Positions 46,176 through 53,352 of a stretch of DNA of 64,000 nucleotides are shown piece after piece. Source of the DNA: Micromonospora humi (GTDB lineage Bacteria; Actinomycetota; Actinomycetes; Mycobacteriales; Micromonosporaceae). Position numbers and translations under genes: made by a program. The stretch spans positions 124,001-188,000 of the forward strand of contig NZ_FMDM01000013.1 in the NCBI RefSeq assembly GCF_900090105.1, in the 5' to 3' direction. Under the pieces are notes generated by a model that saw only the letters and a list, made by a program, of their open reading frames with translations, ran no database searches and was not told the origin of the DNA. Position 1 is the first letter of the stretch; the number at the start of each line of letters is the position of its first letter.

Positions 46176-48354
46176 TCACCTGGGCGGGCTCGCGGGCGGC
46201 GAGGTGGGCGCGGAGGCCTTCGCCCTCGACGTCCACGTTGGGCAGCAGCTTGTTCAGCCAGCGGGGCAGCCACCAGGCGGCGTTGTTCAGCAGCGACATC
46301 ACCGCCGGCACGATGGTCATCCGGACCACGAACGCGTCGATGGCGACACCGATCGCGAGTGCGAAGCCCATCGACTTGATGATCGGGTCGTCCAGGAAGA
46401 CGAAGCCGCCGAACACCGACATCATGATGAGCGCGGCGGCGGTGACCACCCGGGCGCCGTGCCCCATGCCGTTGATGGTGGCCTGGCGGGCGGTGTCCCC
46501 GTGCACGAAGTCCTCCCGCATCCGGGAGACCAGGAAGACCTCGTAGTCCATGGCCAGGCCGAAGAGGATGCCGATGAGCAGGATCGGCAGGAAGCTGACC
46601 AGCGGCGCCGGCGTGTCCACGCCGAGCAGACCGGCCAGGTGGCCCTGCTGGAACACCGCGACCGTGATGCCGAACGTGGCCGCCACGGTGAGCAGGAAGC
46701 CGAGCGCCGCCTTGACCGGCACCAGGATCGACCGGAACACCAGCATCAGCAGCAGCACGGACAGGCCCACCACCAGCAGCAGGTAGACCGGGAGGGCGTC
46801 GGAGAGCTTCTCCGACACGTCGATGCCGATCGCGGTGACGCCGGTGAGCAGGACGTCGGCGTTCTGGATGCCGCCGACCTGCCGCCGGATGTCGTGCACC
46901 AGATCCTCGGTCTTCTCGTCGGTCGGCCCGGTCTTCGGGATGACGCCGAGCAGCGCGGTGCGGCCGGACGGGTCGAGCTGCGGCGGGGCCACCGCCAGCA
47001 CCCCGTCGGTCTTCTGGATCAGCGCGGCGACCTGCGGTACGGCGGCCTGGGTGGCCTGCGGCGAGTCGGCGGTGACGACGACCGCGAGCCGGCCGGTGAA
47101 GCCGGGGCCGAAGCCCTCCCGGATCAGGTCGTTGCTGACCCGGGCCGGGGTGCCCTCGGCCGCCGTGGAGGCGTCCGGCAGCGCCAGGCGCATGTCCTGG
47201 GCGGGGATGGCGAGCAGGCCGAGGCCGAGCAGGCCGACCAGGATCACCGGGATGCGGAACCGGGTCACCCAGTTCGCCCAGCGGAACCCGAAGCCGGAAC
47301 GGTCCTCCGAGCCGGTGCCCGGGTCCGCCGCCGCCTCCCGGCTGCGCAGCTTGCGCGGCAGCACCTTCCGGCCAGCGAAGCCGAGCAGCGCCGGGGCCAG
47401 CGTGATCGCCACCAGTACGGCCACGGTGACGGTGCCGGCGGCGGCCAGGCCCATCACGGTGAGGAACGGGATGCCCACCACGGCCAGGCCGGCCAGCGCG
47501 ACCACCACGGTGGCGCCGGCGAAGACCACGGCGGAGCCGGCGGTGCCGACCGCGCGACCGACCGCCTCCTCGGGGGAGAGCCCGTCGAGCAGGTTCTGCC
47601 GGTGCCGGGAGGTGATGAACAGCGAGTAGTCGATGCCGACCGCGAGGCCGAGCATCAGCGCCAGGATCGGTGCGGTGCTGGTCAGCTCGACCGTGCCGCT
47701 GAGCGCGAACAGGCCGGCCATGCCGACGCCGACGCCGATCAGCGCGTTCAGCATGGTCATCCCGGCCGCCACCAGGGAGCCGAACGTGATGACCAGGACG
47801 ATCGCCGCGACCAGCACACCGAGCGCCTCGGTCGAGCCGACCTCCGGCTCGCCGTTGAGCACCTCGCCGCCGGGGGCGATCTGCCAGCCCTGCGCCTCGG
47901 CCTGCGCACCGACCTTCTCGTACGCGTCGCGTTGCTCGGTGGTGACGTCGTCGGCGCGGCCGGCGAACTGCACCTGGATCAGCGCGTAGCGGCCGTCCGG
48001 GGTGAGCGCCTGGGCCTGGTAGGGGTCGATCGCGCCGACCACCCCGGGCAGGGTGGCCGCCTCCTGGGTGACCTGCTTGACCACCGCCTGGCCGGCCGGC
48101 GAGGTGAGCGCGCCGTCCTGCGGCGCCTTGACGGCGATGGTGCCGGTGGCGCCGCTGGCCGCCGGGAACCGGTCGGCGAGGAGGTCGATCGCCTTCTGCG
48201 ACTCGGTGCCGGGCATGGTGAAGTTGCTCGCCGTCGGCCCGCGCAGCGTGGCCGCGGCCAGACCGAGACCGACGAGTACGACGAGCCAGACGACGGCGAC
48301 GAGTCGCCGCCGGCGCAGGGATGCCCGGCCGAGCCGGTACAGCAGGGTCGCCAT
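46171..48354 (-). CDS. MMPL/RND-family membrane exporter
   Basis: A 727-residue transporter with twelve helices in the MMPL layout: helix 1, a 140-residue periplasmic-type loop, five helices, and the same again. Proton-relay segment in GLAVGIDYSLFITSRHRQ (first half) and FGLAMDYEVFLVSRMRED (second half) are both present. It exports lipids or drugs by proton motive force. It lies 36 bp after a TetR gene in the same direction, which probably controls it. The stop codon is supplied by repeat copy 4. Confidence 0.9.
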   Translation of the reverse strand: MATLLYRLGRASLRRRRLVAVVWLVVLVGLGLAAATLRGPTASNFTMPGTESQKAIDLLADRFPAASGATGTIAVKAPQDGALTSPAGQAVVKQVTQEAATLPGVVGAIDPYQAQALTPDGRYALIQVQFAGRADDVTTEQRDAYEKVGAQAEAQGWQIAPGGEVLNGEPEVGSTEALGVLVAAIVLVITFGSLVAAGMTMLNALIGVGVGMAGLFALSGTVELTSTAPILALMLGLAVGIDYSLFITSRHRQNLLDGLSPEEAVGRAVGTAGSAVVFAGATVVVALAGLAVVGIPFLTVMGLAAAGTVTVAVLVAITLAPALLGFAGRKVLPRKLRSREAAADPGTGSEDRSGFGFRWANWVTRFRIPVILVGLLGLGLLAIPAQDMRLALPDASTAAEGTPARVSNDLIREGFGPGFTGRLAVVVTADSPQATQAAVPQVAALIQKTDGVLAVAPPQLDPSGRTALLGVIPKTGPTDEKTEDLVHDIRRQVGGIQNADVLLTGVTAIGIDVSEKLSDALPVYLLLVVGLSVLLLMLVFRSILVPVKAALGFLLTVAATFGITVAVFQQGHLAGLLGVDTPAPLVSFLPILLIGILFGLAMDYEVFLVSRMREDFVHGDTARQATINGMGHGARVVTAAALIMMSVFGGFVFLDDPIIKSMGFALAIGVAIDAFVVRMTIVPAVMSLLNNAAWWLPRWLNKLLPNVDVEGEGLRAHLAAREPAQVK

Positions 48355-48390
48355 GGACCTTCCTTCGTCCTCGGGATTGCGACAGTGGGA

Positions 48391-48936
48391 TCAGGTGGTG
48401 GGTTCGAGCGCGCGGTGCGCCACGGCGAGCAGCGCTGGTCGCAGCTCCTCGTCGGGGATGTCCAGGAACTCGCCGCAGGTCTCGGCGATGCCGGCCAGGA
48501 CGACGAGCGCGGCGATGCGGGCCACCGGCCGGTCGGAGAAGCCGGCGAACGCGGCGATCAGCCGTTCGGAGATCTGTTGGATGTGTGCGAACGCGGGCTG
48601 CTGGAGCAGGTCGGGAAACTCGCCCCGGAGCAGCGCGATCTCCCGGCGGAACCGGACCGCGAGGTCGACGAAGCCTTCGGCGGCGACCCGTTGGGCCTCG
48701 GCGCCGGTGAGGTCGGCGAGCCGGGCGTCGAGCTGTTCCAGCACCGCGATGGCGGGTGCCATCAGCTCGCAGAGCAGGGCGTCCTTGCTGGCGAAGTGGT
48801 AGAGCACGGTGGCCTTGGAGCAGCCCACCTCGCGGGCGATGTCCTGCAGTGAGGTGCCCTTGTATCCGGTGACGGCGAACCGACGGGCCGCCGCGGTGAG
48901 CAGCTCGTCGTGGGTGGCCGGGGTGGCGCGTGCCAT
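48391..48936 (-). CDS. TetR-family repressor of the MMPL exporter
   Basis: A 181-residue TetR regulator. The HTH is residues 8-54 (LLTAAARRFAVTGYKGTSLQ, then DIAREVGCSKATVLYHFASK). The C-terminal ligand domain is helical (LALLRGEFPDLLQQPAFAHI-like). ATG 48936 follows GGAGGG. Two identical 16-bp palindromes lie 15-49 bp upstream and are its likely operators, so tetR-mmpL is probably autorepressed and induced by an exporter substrate. Confidence 0.92.
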   Translation of the reverse strand: MARATPATHDELLTAAARRFAVTGYKGTSLQDIAREVGCSKATVLYHFASKDALLCELMAPAIAVLEQLDARLADLTGAEAQRVAAEGFVDLAVRFRREIALLRGEFPDLLQQPAFAHIQQISERLIAAFAGFSDRPVARIAALVVLAGIAETCGEFLDIPDEELRPALLAVAHRALEPTT

Positions 48937-48950
48937 GCCCTCCAGCATGC

Positions 48951-48985
48951 CTGACCGATCGGTCAGCACCTGACCGATCGGTCAG
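48951..48985. promoter_or_regulatory. Tandem TetR operators
   Basis: CTGACCGATCGGTCAG occurs at 48951-48966 and 48970-48985, perfect palindromes with centres 19 bp apart. The second overlaps the stop codon of the upstream HxlR gene (48982-48984). Confidence 0.8.
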
Positions 48986-49410
48986 ACGGATTGCGTGGGC
49001 TTCGCCACAGGGTGCTCCCGGTCGTACGCCGCCCGGGCCGCGCTGATCGCGTCGCGGTGCCGCTCGGCCCAGCGGGTGAGCGCGACGAGCGACTCGTACA
49101 GCTCCCGGGCCATCGGGGTGGCGGTGTACTCGACCCGCGGCGGCACGGTGGCGTGCACGTGCCGGACCAGCAGGCCGTCGCGTTCCAGGTTGCGCAGGGT
49201 CAGCGTGAGCATCCGCCGGCTGATCCCCTCCACCCGCCGCTCCAGCTCGGTGAAGCGGATCGGGCCGGTCGACGCGGCGATCAGGATGCCGATGCTCCAC
49301 TTGCCGCCGACCCGGTCCAGCGCCTCCCGCACCGTGCACGCCCGCGCCTGCGCTCCACCCCGGTCCTGGCCGGTCTGGCCGGACGCGCAGCGGTCGTCCT
49401 GGGTCGTCAC
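48982..49410 (-). CDS. HxlR-family transcriptional regulator
   Basis: A 142-residue winged-helix regulator: CTVREALDRVGGKWSIGILI with the family-typical N-terminal Cys, then RFTELERRVEGISRRMLTLT and the wing LVRHVHATVPPRVEYTATPM. HxlR proteins often sense electrophiles or redox through that Cys. GTG 49410 follows AAGGAGAC. It is upstream of tetR-mmpL on the same strand, and its stop lies in a TetR operator; whether it belongs to that operon is unclear. Confidence 0.9.
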   Translation of the reverse strand: MTTQDDRCASGQTGQDRGGAQARACTVREALDRVGGKWSIGILIAASTGPIRFTELERRVEGISRRMLTLTLRNLERDGLLVRHVHATVPPRVEYTATPMARELYESLVALTRWAERHRDAISAARAAYDREHPVAKPTQSV

Positions 49411-49757
49411 CGTGTCTCCTTCCGCGCGGCCCCGACGGGAGCCTCGGTGGCCATCATGCGCCACGTGCGGCCGCCGGCCGGCGGAGTGCGTACGGCGACC
49501 GCGTGCCGGGTCGGGGGAAGACCTCGTGTTGTCCGCCTGCAAACTTGATGGCGTGAATGGATCAGCCGCCGTGAAGCCGGCCCGGCGGCCTGACCCCCGG
49601 TCGACTCGTTCACGTCATCAAGTTCGTAGCGTGTCAGCCCATCACCCGACTGCTCGACGGCTCGCCCCGCGAGGCGAACACCCGCTCCGGGACGGGTCGG
49701 CACGCCGGCCGCCGTGTCGGGGTTGCCGGACCGGGCCCGGGCCGGGAAGGTGGGCGG
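49411..49757. other. 347-bp divergent intergenic region with a palindromic element
   Basis: It separates the HxlR gene (minus) from the polymerase-domain gene (plus). Apart from the repeat at 49542-49624, I see no gene; promoters for both neighbours should lie here but no clear -35/-10 pair is visible. Confidence 0.6.
49542..49624. repeat. 83-bp palindromic element with 16-bp terminal inverted repeats
   Basis: AACTTGATGGCGTGAA (49542-49557) and TTCACGTCATCAAGTT (49609-49624) match at 15 of 16 positions. The interior has GCCGCC/GGCGGC and CCGG pairings. It has the same build as the 80-bp element at 10257 (long TIR, inner hairpin) but a different sequence. Confidence 0.65.
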
Positions 49758-50717
49758 ATGGGCGCCGCTGACGAGACCCGCGACGGGGTTCCGCTGACCA
49801 ACCTGGACCAGCCGCTGTTCGACGGCGCCGGCGCGACCAAGCGTGACCTGGTCGACTACCTCGACGCGGTGCACGGCCGGCTCCTGCCGGAGCTGCGCGA
49901 CCGACCGCTGTCGGTGCTGCGGGTCCGGCCCGGGCAGGAGCCGTTCATGCAGAAGAACCTGCCGAAGTACACGCCGGACTGGGTGCGCCGCACCGAGGTC
50001 TGGGCCGAGGCGTCGCACCGGCGCATCTCGTACGCCCTCTGCGACGACCGGCGGACGCTGCTCTGGTTCGCCAACCAGCGGGCGGTGGAATACCACGCCC
50101 CACTGGCCCACGCCGGACACGCCGAGCACCCGACCCACCTGGTGCTCGACCTGGACCCGCCGGAGGGCGACTCGTTCGGCGCGGCGGTGCGCGTCGCGTT
50201 GCTGGTGCGGCAGGCGCTCGCCGACGCCGGGCTGACCGGCGCGGTCAAGACCAGCGGGGCGAAGGGCCTGCACGTGATCGTGCCGGTGGCGCCGGCCACC
50301 ACGGCGGAGGAGGCCGCCGCCGCGACCCGGGCGCTCGCGGCCCGCGCCGAACGGCTCGACCCGGCGCTGGCCACCACCGCGTTCATCGTGGCCGACCGGG
50401 GCGGCCGGGTCTTCGTCGACTCCACCCGCGGGTACGGGGCGACGGTGGTGGCCGCGTACAGCCCTCGGATCCGGCCGGGCACGCCGGTGTCGTACCCGGT
50501 CGGCTGGGCGGACCTGGAGTCGGCGACGCCTGCCGACTTCACCGTGCGGACCGTGCCGGCGCTGCTCGGCGACCGGGATCCGTGGGCGGAGGCGCTGCCC
50601 GCGCCGCAGTCGCTGCCGGCGGAGCTGGTCGAGGAGGGGCGGGGCATTCCGGTGGCCCGGGTGCAGGCGATGCACGAGGGCAAGCGGCGGGCGAAGGCGC
50701 GGCGCGAGGCCGGCTGA
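49758..50717 (+). CDS. Stand-alone LigD-type polymerase/primase domain
   Basis: A 319-residue archaeo-eukaryotic-primase-like enzyme of bacterial end joining. Motifs: HLVLDLDPPEG with the two metal-binding Asp, KTSGAKGLHVIVPV (template and nucleotide binding, with His) and FVDSTRGYGATVVAAYSPR. It adds nucleotides at DNA breaks. The ligase and nuclease domains of full LigD and a ku gene are not in this window; actinomycetes often split these. ATG 49758 follows GGGAAGG. Confidence 0.92.
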   Translation: MGAADETRDGVPLTNLDQPLFDGAGATKRDLVDYLDAVHGRLLPELRDRPLSVLRVRPGQEPFMQKNLPKYTPDWVRRTEVWAEASHRRISYALCDDRRTLLWFANQRAVEYHAPLAHAGHAEHPTHLVLDLDPPEGDSFGAAVRVALLVRQALADAGLTGAVKTSGAKGLHVIVPVAPATTAEEAAAATRALAARAERLDPALATTAFIVADRGGRVFVDSTRGYGATVVAAYSPRIRPGTPVSYPVGWADLESATPADFTVRTVPALLGDRDPWAEALPAPQSLPAELVEEGRGIPVARVQAMHEGKRRAKARREAG

Positions 50718-50727
50718 GCCGACGCGA

Positions 50728-50753
50728 AAGCCCGGGCGCGACGGCCCGGGCTT
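50728..50753. terminator. Bidirectional terminator between ligD-like gene and tRNA-Arg
   Basis: AAGCCCGGGC (50728-50737) pairs with GCCCGGGCTT (50744-50753) around GCGACG. It is 10 bp after the plus-strand stop and 10 bp after the 3' end of the minus-strand tRNA. Confidence 0.75.
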
Positions 50754-50763
50754 CGACGTCTTC

Positions 50764-50838
50764 TGGTGCCCCCGGCAGGATTCGAACCTGCGCCCCCGCC
50801 TCCGGAGGGCGGTGCTCTATCCCCTGAGCTACGGGGGC
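50764..50838 (-). tRNA. tRNA-Arg (anticodon CCG)
   Basis: A full cloverleaf of 75 bases with encoded CCA: acceptor GCCCCCG / CGGGGGC, D-arm GCTC...GAGC, anticodon stem CCGCC/GGCGG around CTCCGGA (anticodon CCG, reads CGG), T-arm GCAGG TTCGAAT CCTGC, and ACCA end. CGG is a common Arg codon at this GC level. I found no attL/attR-type repeats or integrase, so no island is integrated here. Confidence 0.96.
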
Positions 50839-50914
50839 TCAGCGACCCGAGAAGAGTAGCAAACCCCCTCCCGGATCACCGAATCGGTATCGCCGGGCAG
50901 TCGATCTTCACCGC

Positions 50915-51610
50915 TCAGGCGGCGGCGAGGGCGCGACCGCAGCTCGGCAGCGGGTGCAGCGCGATGCGGCGGGGCAGTCGGCGGGGCCACTCGTTGCGTG
51001 GCCAGGAGCCGTCCACGATCAGGTGCACGGCGCGTTCCTCGGCGCCGCTGAGCCGCAGCACGAAGTCCCGGGGCAGGGGCGGGTCCACCGAGGGCGTGGT
51101 GACCATGAACCGCACCCGCCCCCGGGAGGAGACCGCCGAGACCACGTCGGCCGCCGGCATGGTGCCGCGCAGGCGCACCCGGCCGATCCAGTAGACCTCC
51201 GCGGCGTGCTCCTGCGCGGCTCGGGTGATCGCCGGGTACTCGCTGCGTACCCACCGCTCGACCGCGCCGACGCAGAGGCCGCAGGCCCGCTCGCGCGGCT
51301 CGCGCGGCCCGAGCCCCCAGGCCCGGAGGTACGCCCCGACGGTGCCGGCGTCCAGGGTCAGCGCGAACCGGCGCTCGATGAGCGTGGTCAGGCTCTGCCG
51401 GGTCCAGAGTTCCTCGTCGATGCCGAACTCGTCCGGGTGGACGCCCCGCAGCACGTCGATGAGTTCGAGTTCCTGTTCGCGGCTGAGCGTTCCCGGCTCG
51501 CCCTGCCGCAGTCCGCGACGGACGGCTGCCACCGCTCCGTCACCGCCGATGGTGTGGCGTCGGCACCAGCTGGTCACCGACCGCCCTGCGTCTCTGAGTG
51601 CAACCCCCAC
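50915..51610 (-). CDS. IS630-transposase-derived protein lacking catalytic residues (possible domesticated gene)
   Basis: A 231-residue protein that aligns by eye with IS630-family transposases: HTH (LRDAGRSVTSWCRRH), linker winged helix (LWTRQSLTTLIERRFALTL, TVGAYLRAWGLGPREPRERA), then VERWVRSEYPAITRAAQEHA and the RNase H-like core. The first catalytic Asp-Glu of the family (in YFLDESG) is here VYWIGRVR; the second Asp is kept (HLIVDGSWPR); the final Glu and about 80-100 C-terminal residues are missing. Codon use is native. No terminal repeats flank it. GTG 51610 is chosen; TTG 51679 would add 23 residues of non-native codon use. Confidence 0.75.
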   Translation of the reverse strand: MGVALRDAGRSVTSWCRRHTIGGDGAVAAVRRGLRQGEPGTLSREQELELIDVLRGVHPDEFGIDEELWTRQSLTTLIERRFALTLDAGTVGAYLRAWGLGPREPRERACGLCVGAVERWVRSEYPAITRAAQEHAAEVYWIGRVRLRGTMPAADVVSAVSSRGRVRFMVTTPSVDPPLPRDFVLRLSGAEERAVHLIVDGSWPRNEWPRRLPRRIALHPLPSCGRALAAA

Positions 51611-51685
51611 GTCTTGCGCAACGAGCCCGAACCGTAACCGGTCACGATATGTATGGAGAAAACTCCCGAAGCAGTGCAATGGGTC

Positions 51686-51714
51686 CTTATCCCCAAAACG
51701 TTACAAACGGTCAA
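51686..51714 (-). promoter_or_regulatory. Sigma-70-type promoter of the IS630-derived gene
   Basis: Minus-strand TTGACC (51714-51709), 17-bp spacer and GATAAG (51691-51686), in an AT-rich patch of 60 bp. The predicted start leaves a leader of about 65 bases to GTG 51610. Confidence 0.45.
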
Positions 51715-51732
51715 AGCGGACAAGCGGGACCG

Positions 51733-52410
51733 TCAGAGCGTGCCGCCCAGGCGCTTCAGCGCCGCGTTGAGGTTGGTCAGGTCGTTCTGCTGGGTGTTCT
51801 TCATGACCTGGGCGACCGCCAGCACGTCGTCGTCGTGCCCCTCGTCGAGGATGCCGTCGATCATGTGCACCCCGCCGATGTGGTGGCGGATCATCATCTG
51901 CAGGAACAGCACGTCGAACTCGCGACCGCTCGCCGCCCGCAGCTTCGCCATCTCCTCCGGTGTGGCCATGCCCGGCATCAGGCCGTCCTTCACCAGCCCG
52001 GCGCCGTCCGGCATCCACGCCATCGGGGCCTGCTCACCGGTCGGGTCCAGCTTCCAGGAGCGCAGCCACGTCTGCATGGTGCCGATCTCGCCCTGCTGCC
52101 CGGTGGCGATGTCCACGCCGACCTGGCGCACCTCGGCGTCCTGACCCTGGCGGAACGCCAGCAGCCCCATGGCGACCGCCTGGTTGTGGTGGGCGGTCAT
52201 GTCCCGGGCGAAACCGGCCTCGGCCGAGGTGTCGCCCGGGCGGCTGAGCGTCGGGGTGAGCAGGCCGCCGGCGTACCCGAGGAGCAGCCCGACCACGACG
52301 GCGGCGGCCAGGGCCAGCAGGCCGTAGCGGCGCGCCGCCGGCCGGCCGCCCTCGTCGGCGGCCGGCACCTCGTCGTCGAACTCGCTGTCGGTGGTCACCG
52401 GAGCGGTCAT
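51733..52410 (-). CDS. DUF305 protein
   Basis: A 225-residue protein with a cytosolic acidic N-terminus, one helix (YGLLALAAAVVVGLLLGYAGG) and an exported four-helix DUF305 domain with paired His: MTAHHNQAVAMG and MMIRHHIGGVHMIDG, plus Met-rich stretches (GLMPGMATPEEM). The His/Met content suggests copper binding; related proteins are found with copper-resistance genes. It is the second gene of an operon with the DUF3105 gene, 7 bp apart. Confidence 0.88.
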   Translation of the reverse strand: MTAPVTTDSEFDDEVPAADEGGRPAARRYGLLALAAAVVVGLLLGYAGGLLTPTLSRPGDTSAEAGFARDMTAHHNQAVAMGLLAFRQGQDAEVRQVGVDIATGQQGEIGTMQTWLRSWKLDPTGEQAPMAWMPDGAGLVKDGLMPGMATPEEMAKLRAASGREFDVLFLQMMIRHHIGGVHMIDGILDEGHDDDVLAVAQVMKNTQQNDLTNLNAALKRLGGTL

Positions 52411-52417
52411 CGCGTCC

Positions 52418-53254
52418 TCACTGGGTGGGCTGCTCGGGCATGTTCGGCTGCACGTTGTCCCGCGGGGTGGTGCCGGTGGCGGTGATGCCCTGGTCGCAGA
52501 GCGCGTTCGGGCCCTCGATCGAGGCGTTCACCCGCAGCGTCTTGATGAACTCGTCGATCCGGCCGTCGTCGGCGTTGTCGACCTTCAGCTGGAAGCCCCA
52601 GGCCTGCAGCGAGATCGGCTTGTCCAGCCCCTCGTACGGGCTGAGCATCAGCTTCTCCTTGCCCTTGACCTTGCTCTCGAGCTTCGCCACCTGGTCGGCG
52701 GGCAGGTCGGGGCGGTAGGTGATCCAGACCGTGCCGTGCTCCATGCTGTGCACCGCGTGCTCGTTGGCGATCGGGGCGGGGTAGACGTCGCCCATGCAGT
52801 TCTGCCAGGCCTGGTTGTGCGGGCCGCCGACCGGCGGGGACTGCTCGTACTTGATCGTGCCCGGCTGGTGGTTGCCGCCCTTGACCAGGTCCTTGTCCTT
52901 CTTGCGGAAGTCGACCATGCCGTTGATCGCGTCGGCCCGCTTCTGCCACGGCTGGGCGCCCTGGTAGACCGACCAGGCGCCGATGCCGATGATCGCGACG
53001 GCGAGCACGCCGACCGCGGCGAACAGCGCGATCGGCCCCCACGAGCGCCCCTGGCTCACCTTCACCGGGGTCACCGGCTTGCGGCCCTTGCCCCCGGCGC
53101 CCGGCCGTGGCGCGCCCTTGCCGCCGCCGGGCCGGCCCGCACCGGCCTTGGCGGCGGGCTTGTCGCCCGCCGCGGGCCGGCCGGCGGCCGGCTTCTTGCC
53201 GGTGCTGACCACGGTGGGACGGCGTTCCGGGCCGCCCGGGGTGCTGATGCTCAT
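52418..53254 (-). CDS. DUF3105 membrane protein
   Basis: A 278-residue protein: basic Pro/Gly/Lys-rich cytosolic N-terminus (about 75 residues), one helix (PIALFAAVGVLAVAIIGIGAW) and an exported DUF3105 domain with conserved His: GNHQPGTIKY, GGPHNQAWQNCMGDVY, NEHAVHSMEHGTVWITYRP. DUF3105 next to DUF305 is a frequent actinobacterial pairing; copper handling is plausible for both. ATG 53254 follows GACGAGG. It is divergent from argS. Confidence 0.88.
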   Translation of the reverse strand: MSISTPGGPERRPTVVSTGKKPAAGRPAAGDKPAAKAGAGRPGGGKGAPRPGAGGKGRKPVTPVKVSQGRSWGPIALFAAVGVLAVAIIGIGAWSVYQGAQPWQKRADAINGMVDFRKKDKDLVKGGNHQPGTIKYEQSPPVGGPHNQAWQNCMGDVYPAPIANEHAVHSMEHGTVWITYRPDLPADQVAKLESKVKGKEKLMLSPYEGLDKPISLQAWGFQLKVDNADDGRIDEFIKTLRVNASIEGPNALCDQGITATGTTPRDNVQPNMPEQPTQ

Positions 53255-53340
53255 CGTGCCTCGTCAGGTCGGTCGGTCAGGGGAGCGCGGAGCCTGTTCA
53301 CATGCTGGGTCGCCGCCGCGGTGCCCGAGTCTACCCCCGA

Positions 53341-53346
53341 TAACAT
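53341..53346 (+). promoter_or_regulatory. -10 box for leaderless argS mRNA
   Basis: TAACAT is 6 bases before GTG 53353. No ribosome binding site is present. Confidence 0.5.
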
Positions 53347-53352
53347 GGTTCG

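Noticed and set aside
50764..50838. tRNA-Arg as an integration site for a mobile island
   Set aside because: No integrase, no second copy of the tRNA 3' end and no change of composition on either side; the transposase-like neighbour is of the IS630 type, which does not use tRNA sites.
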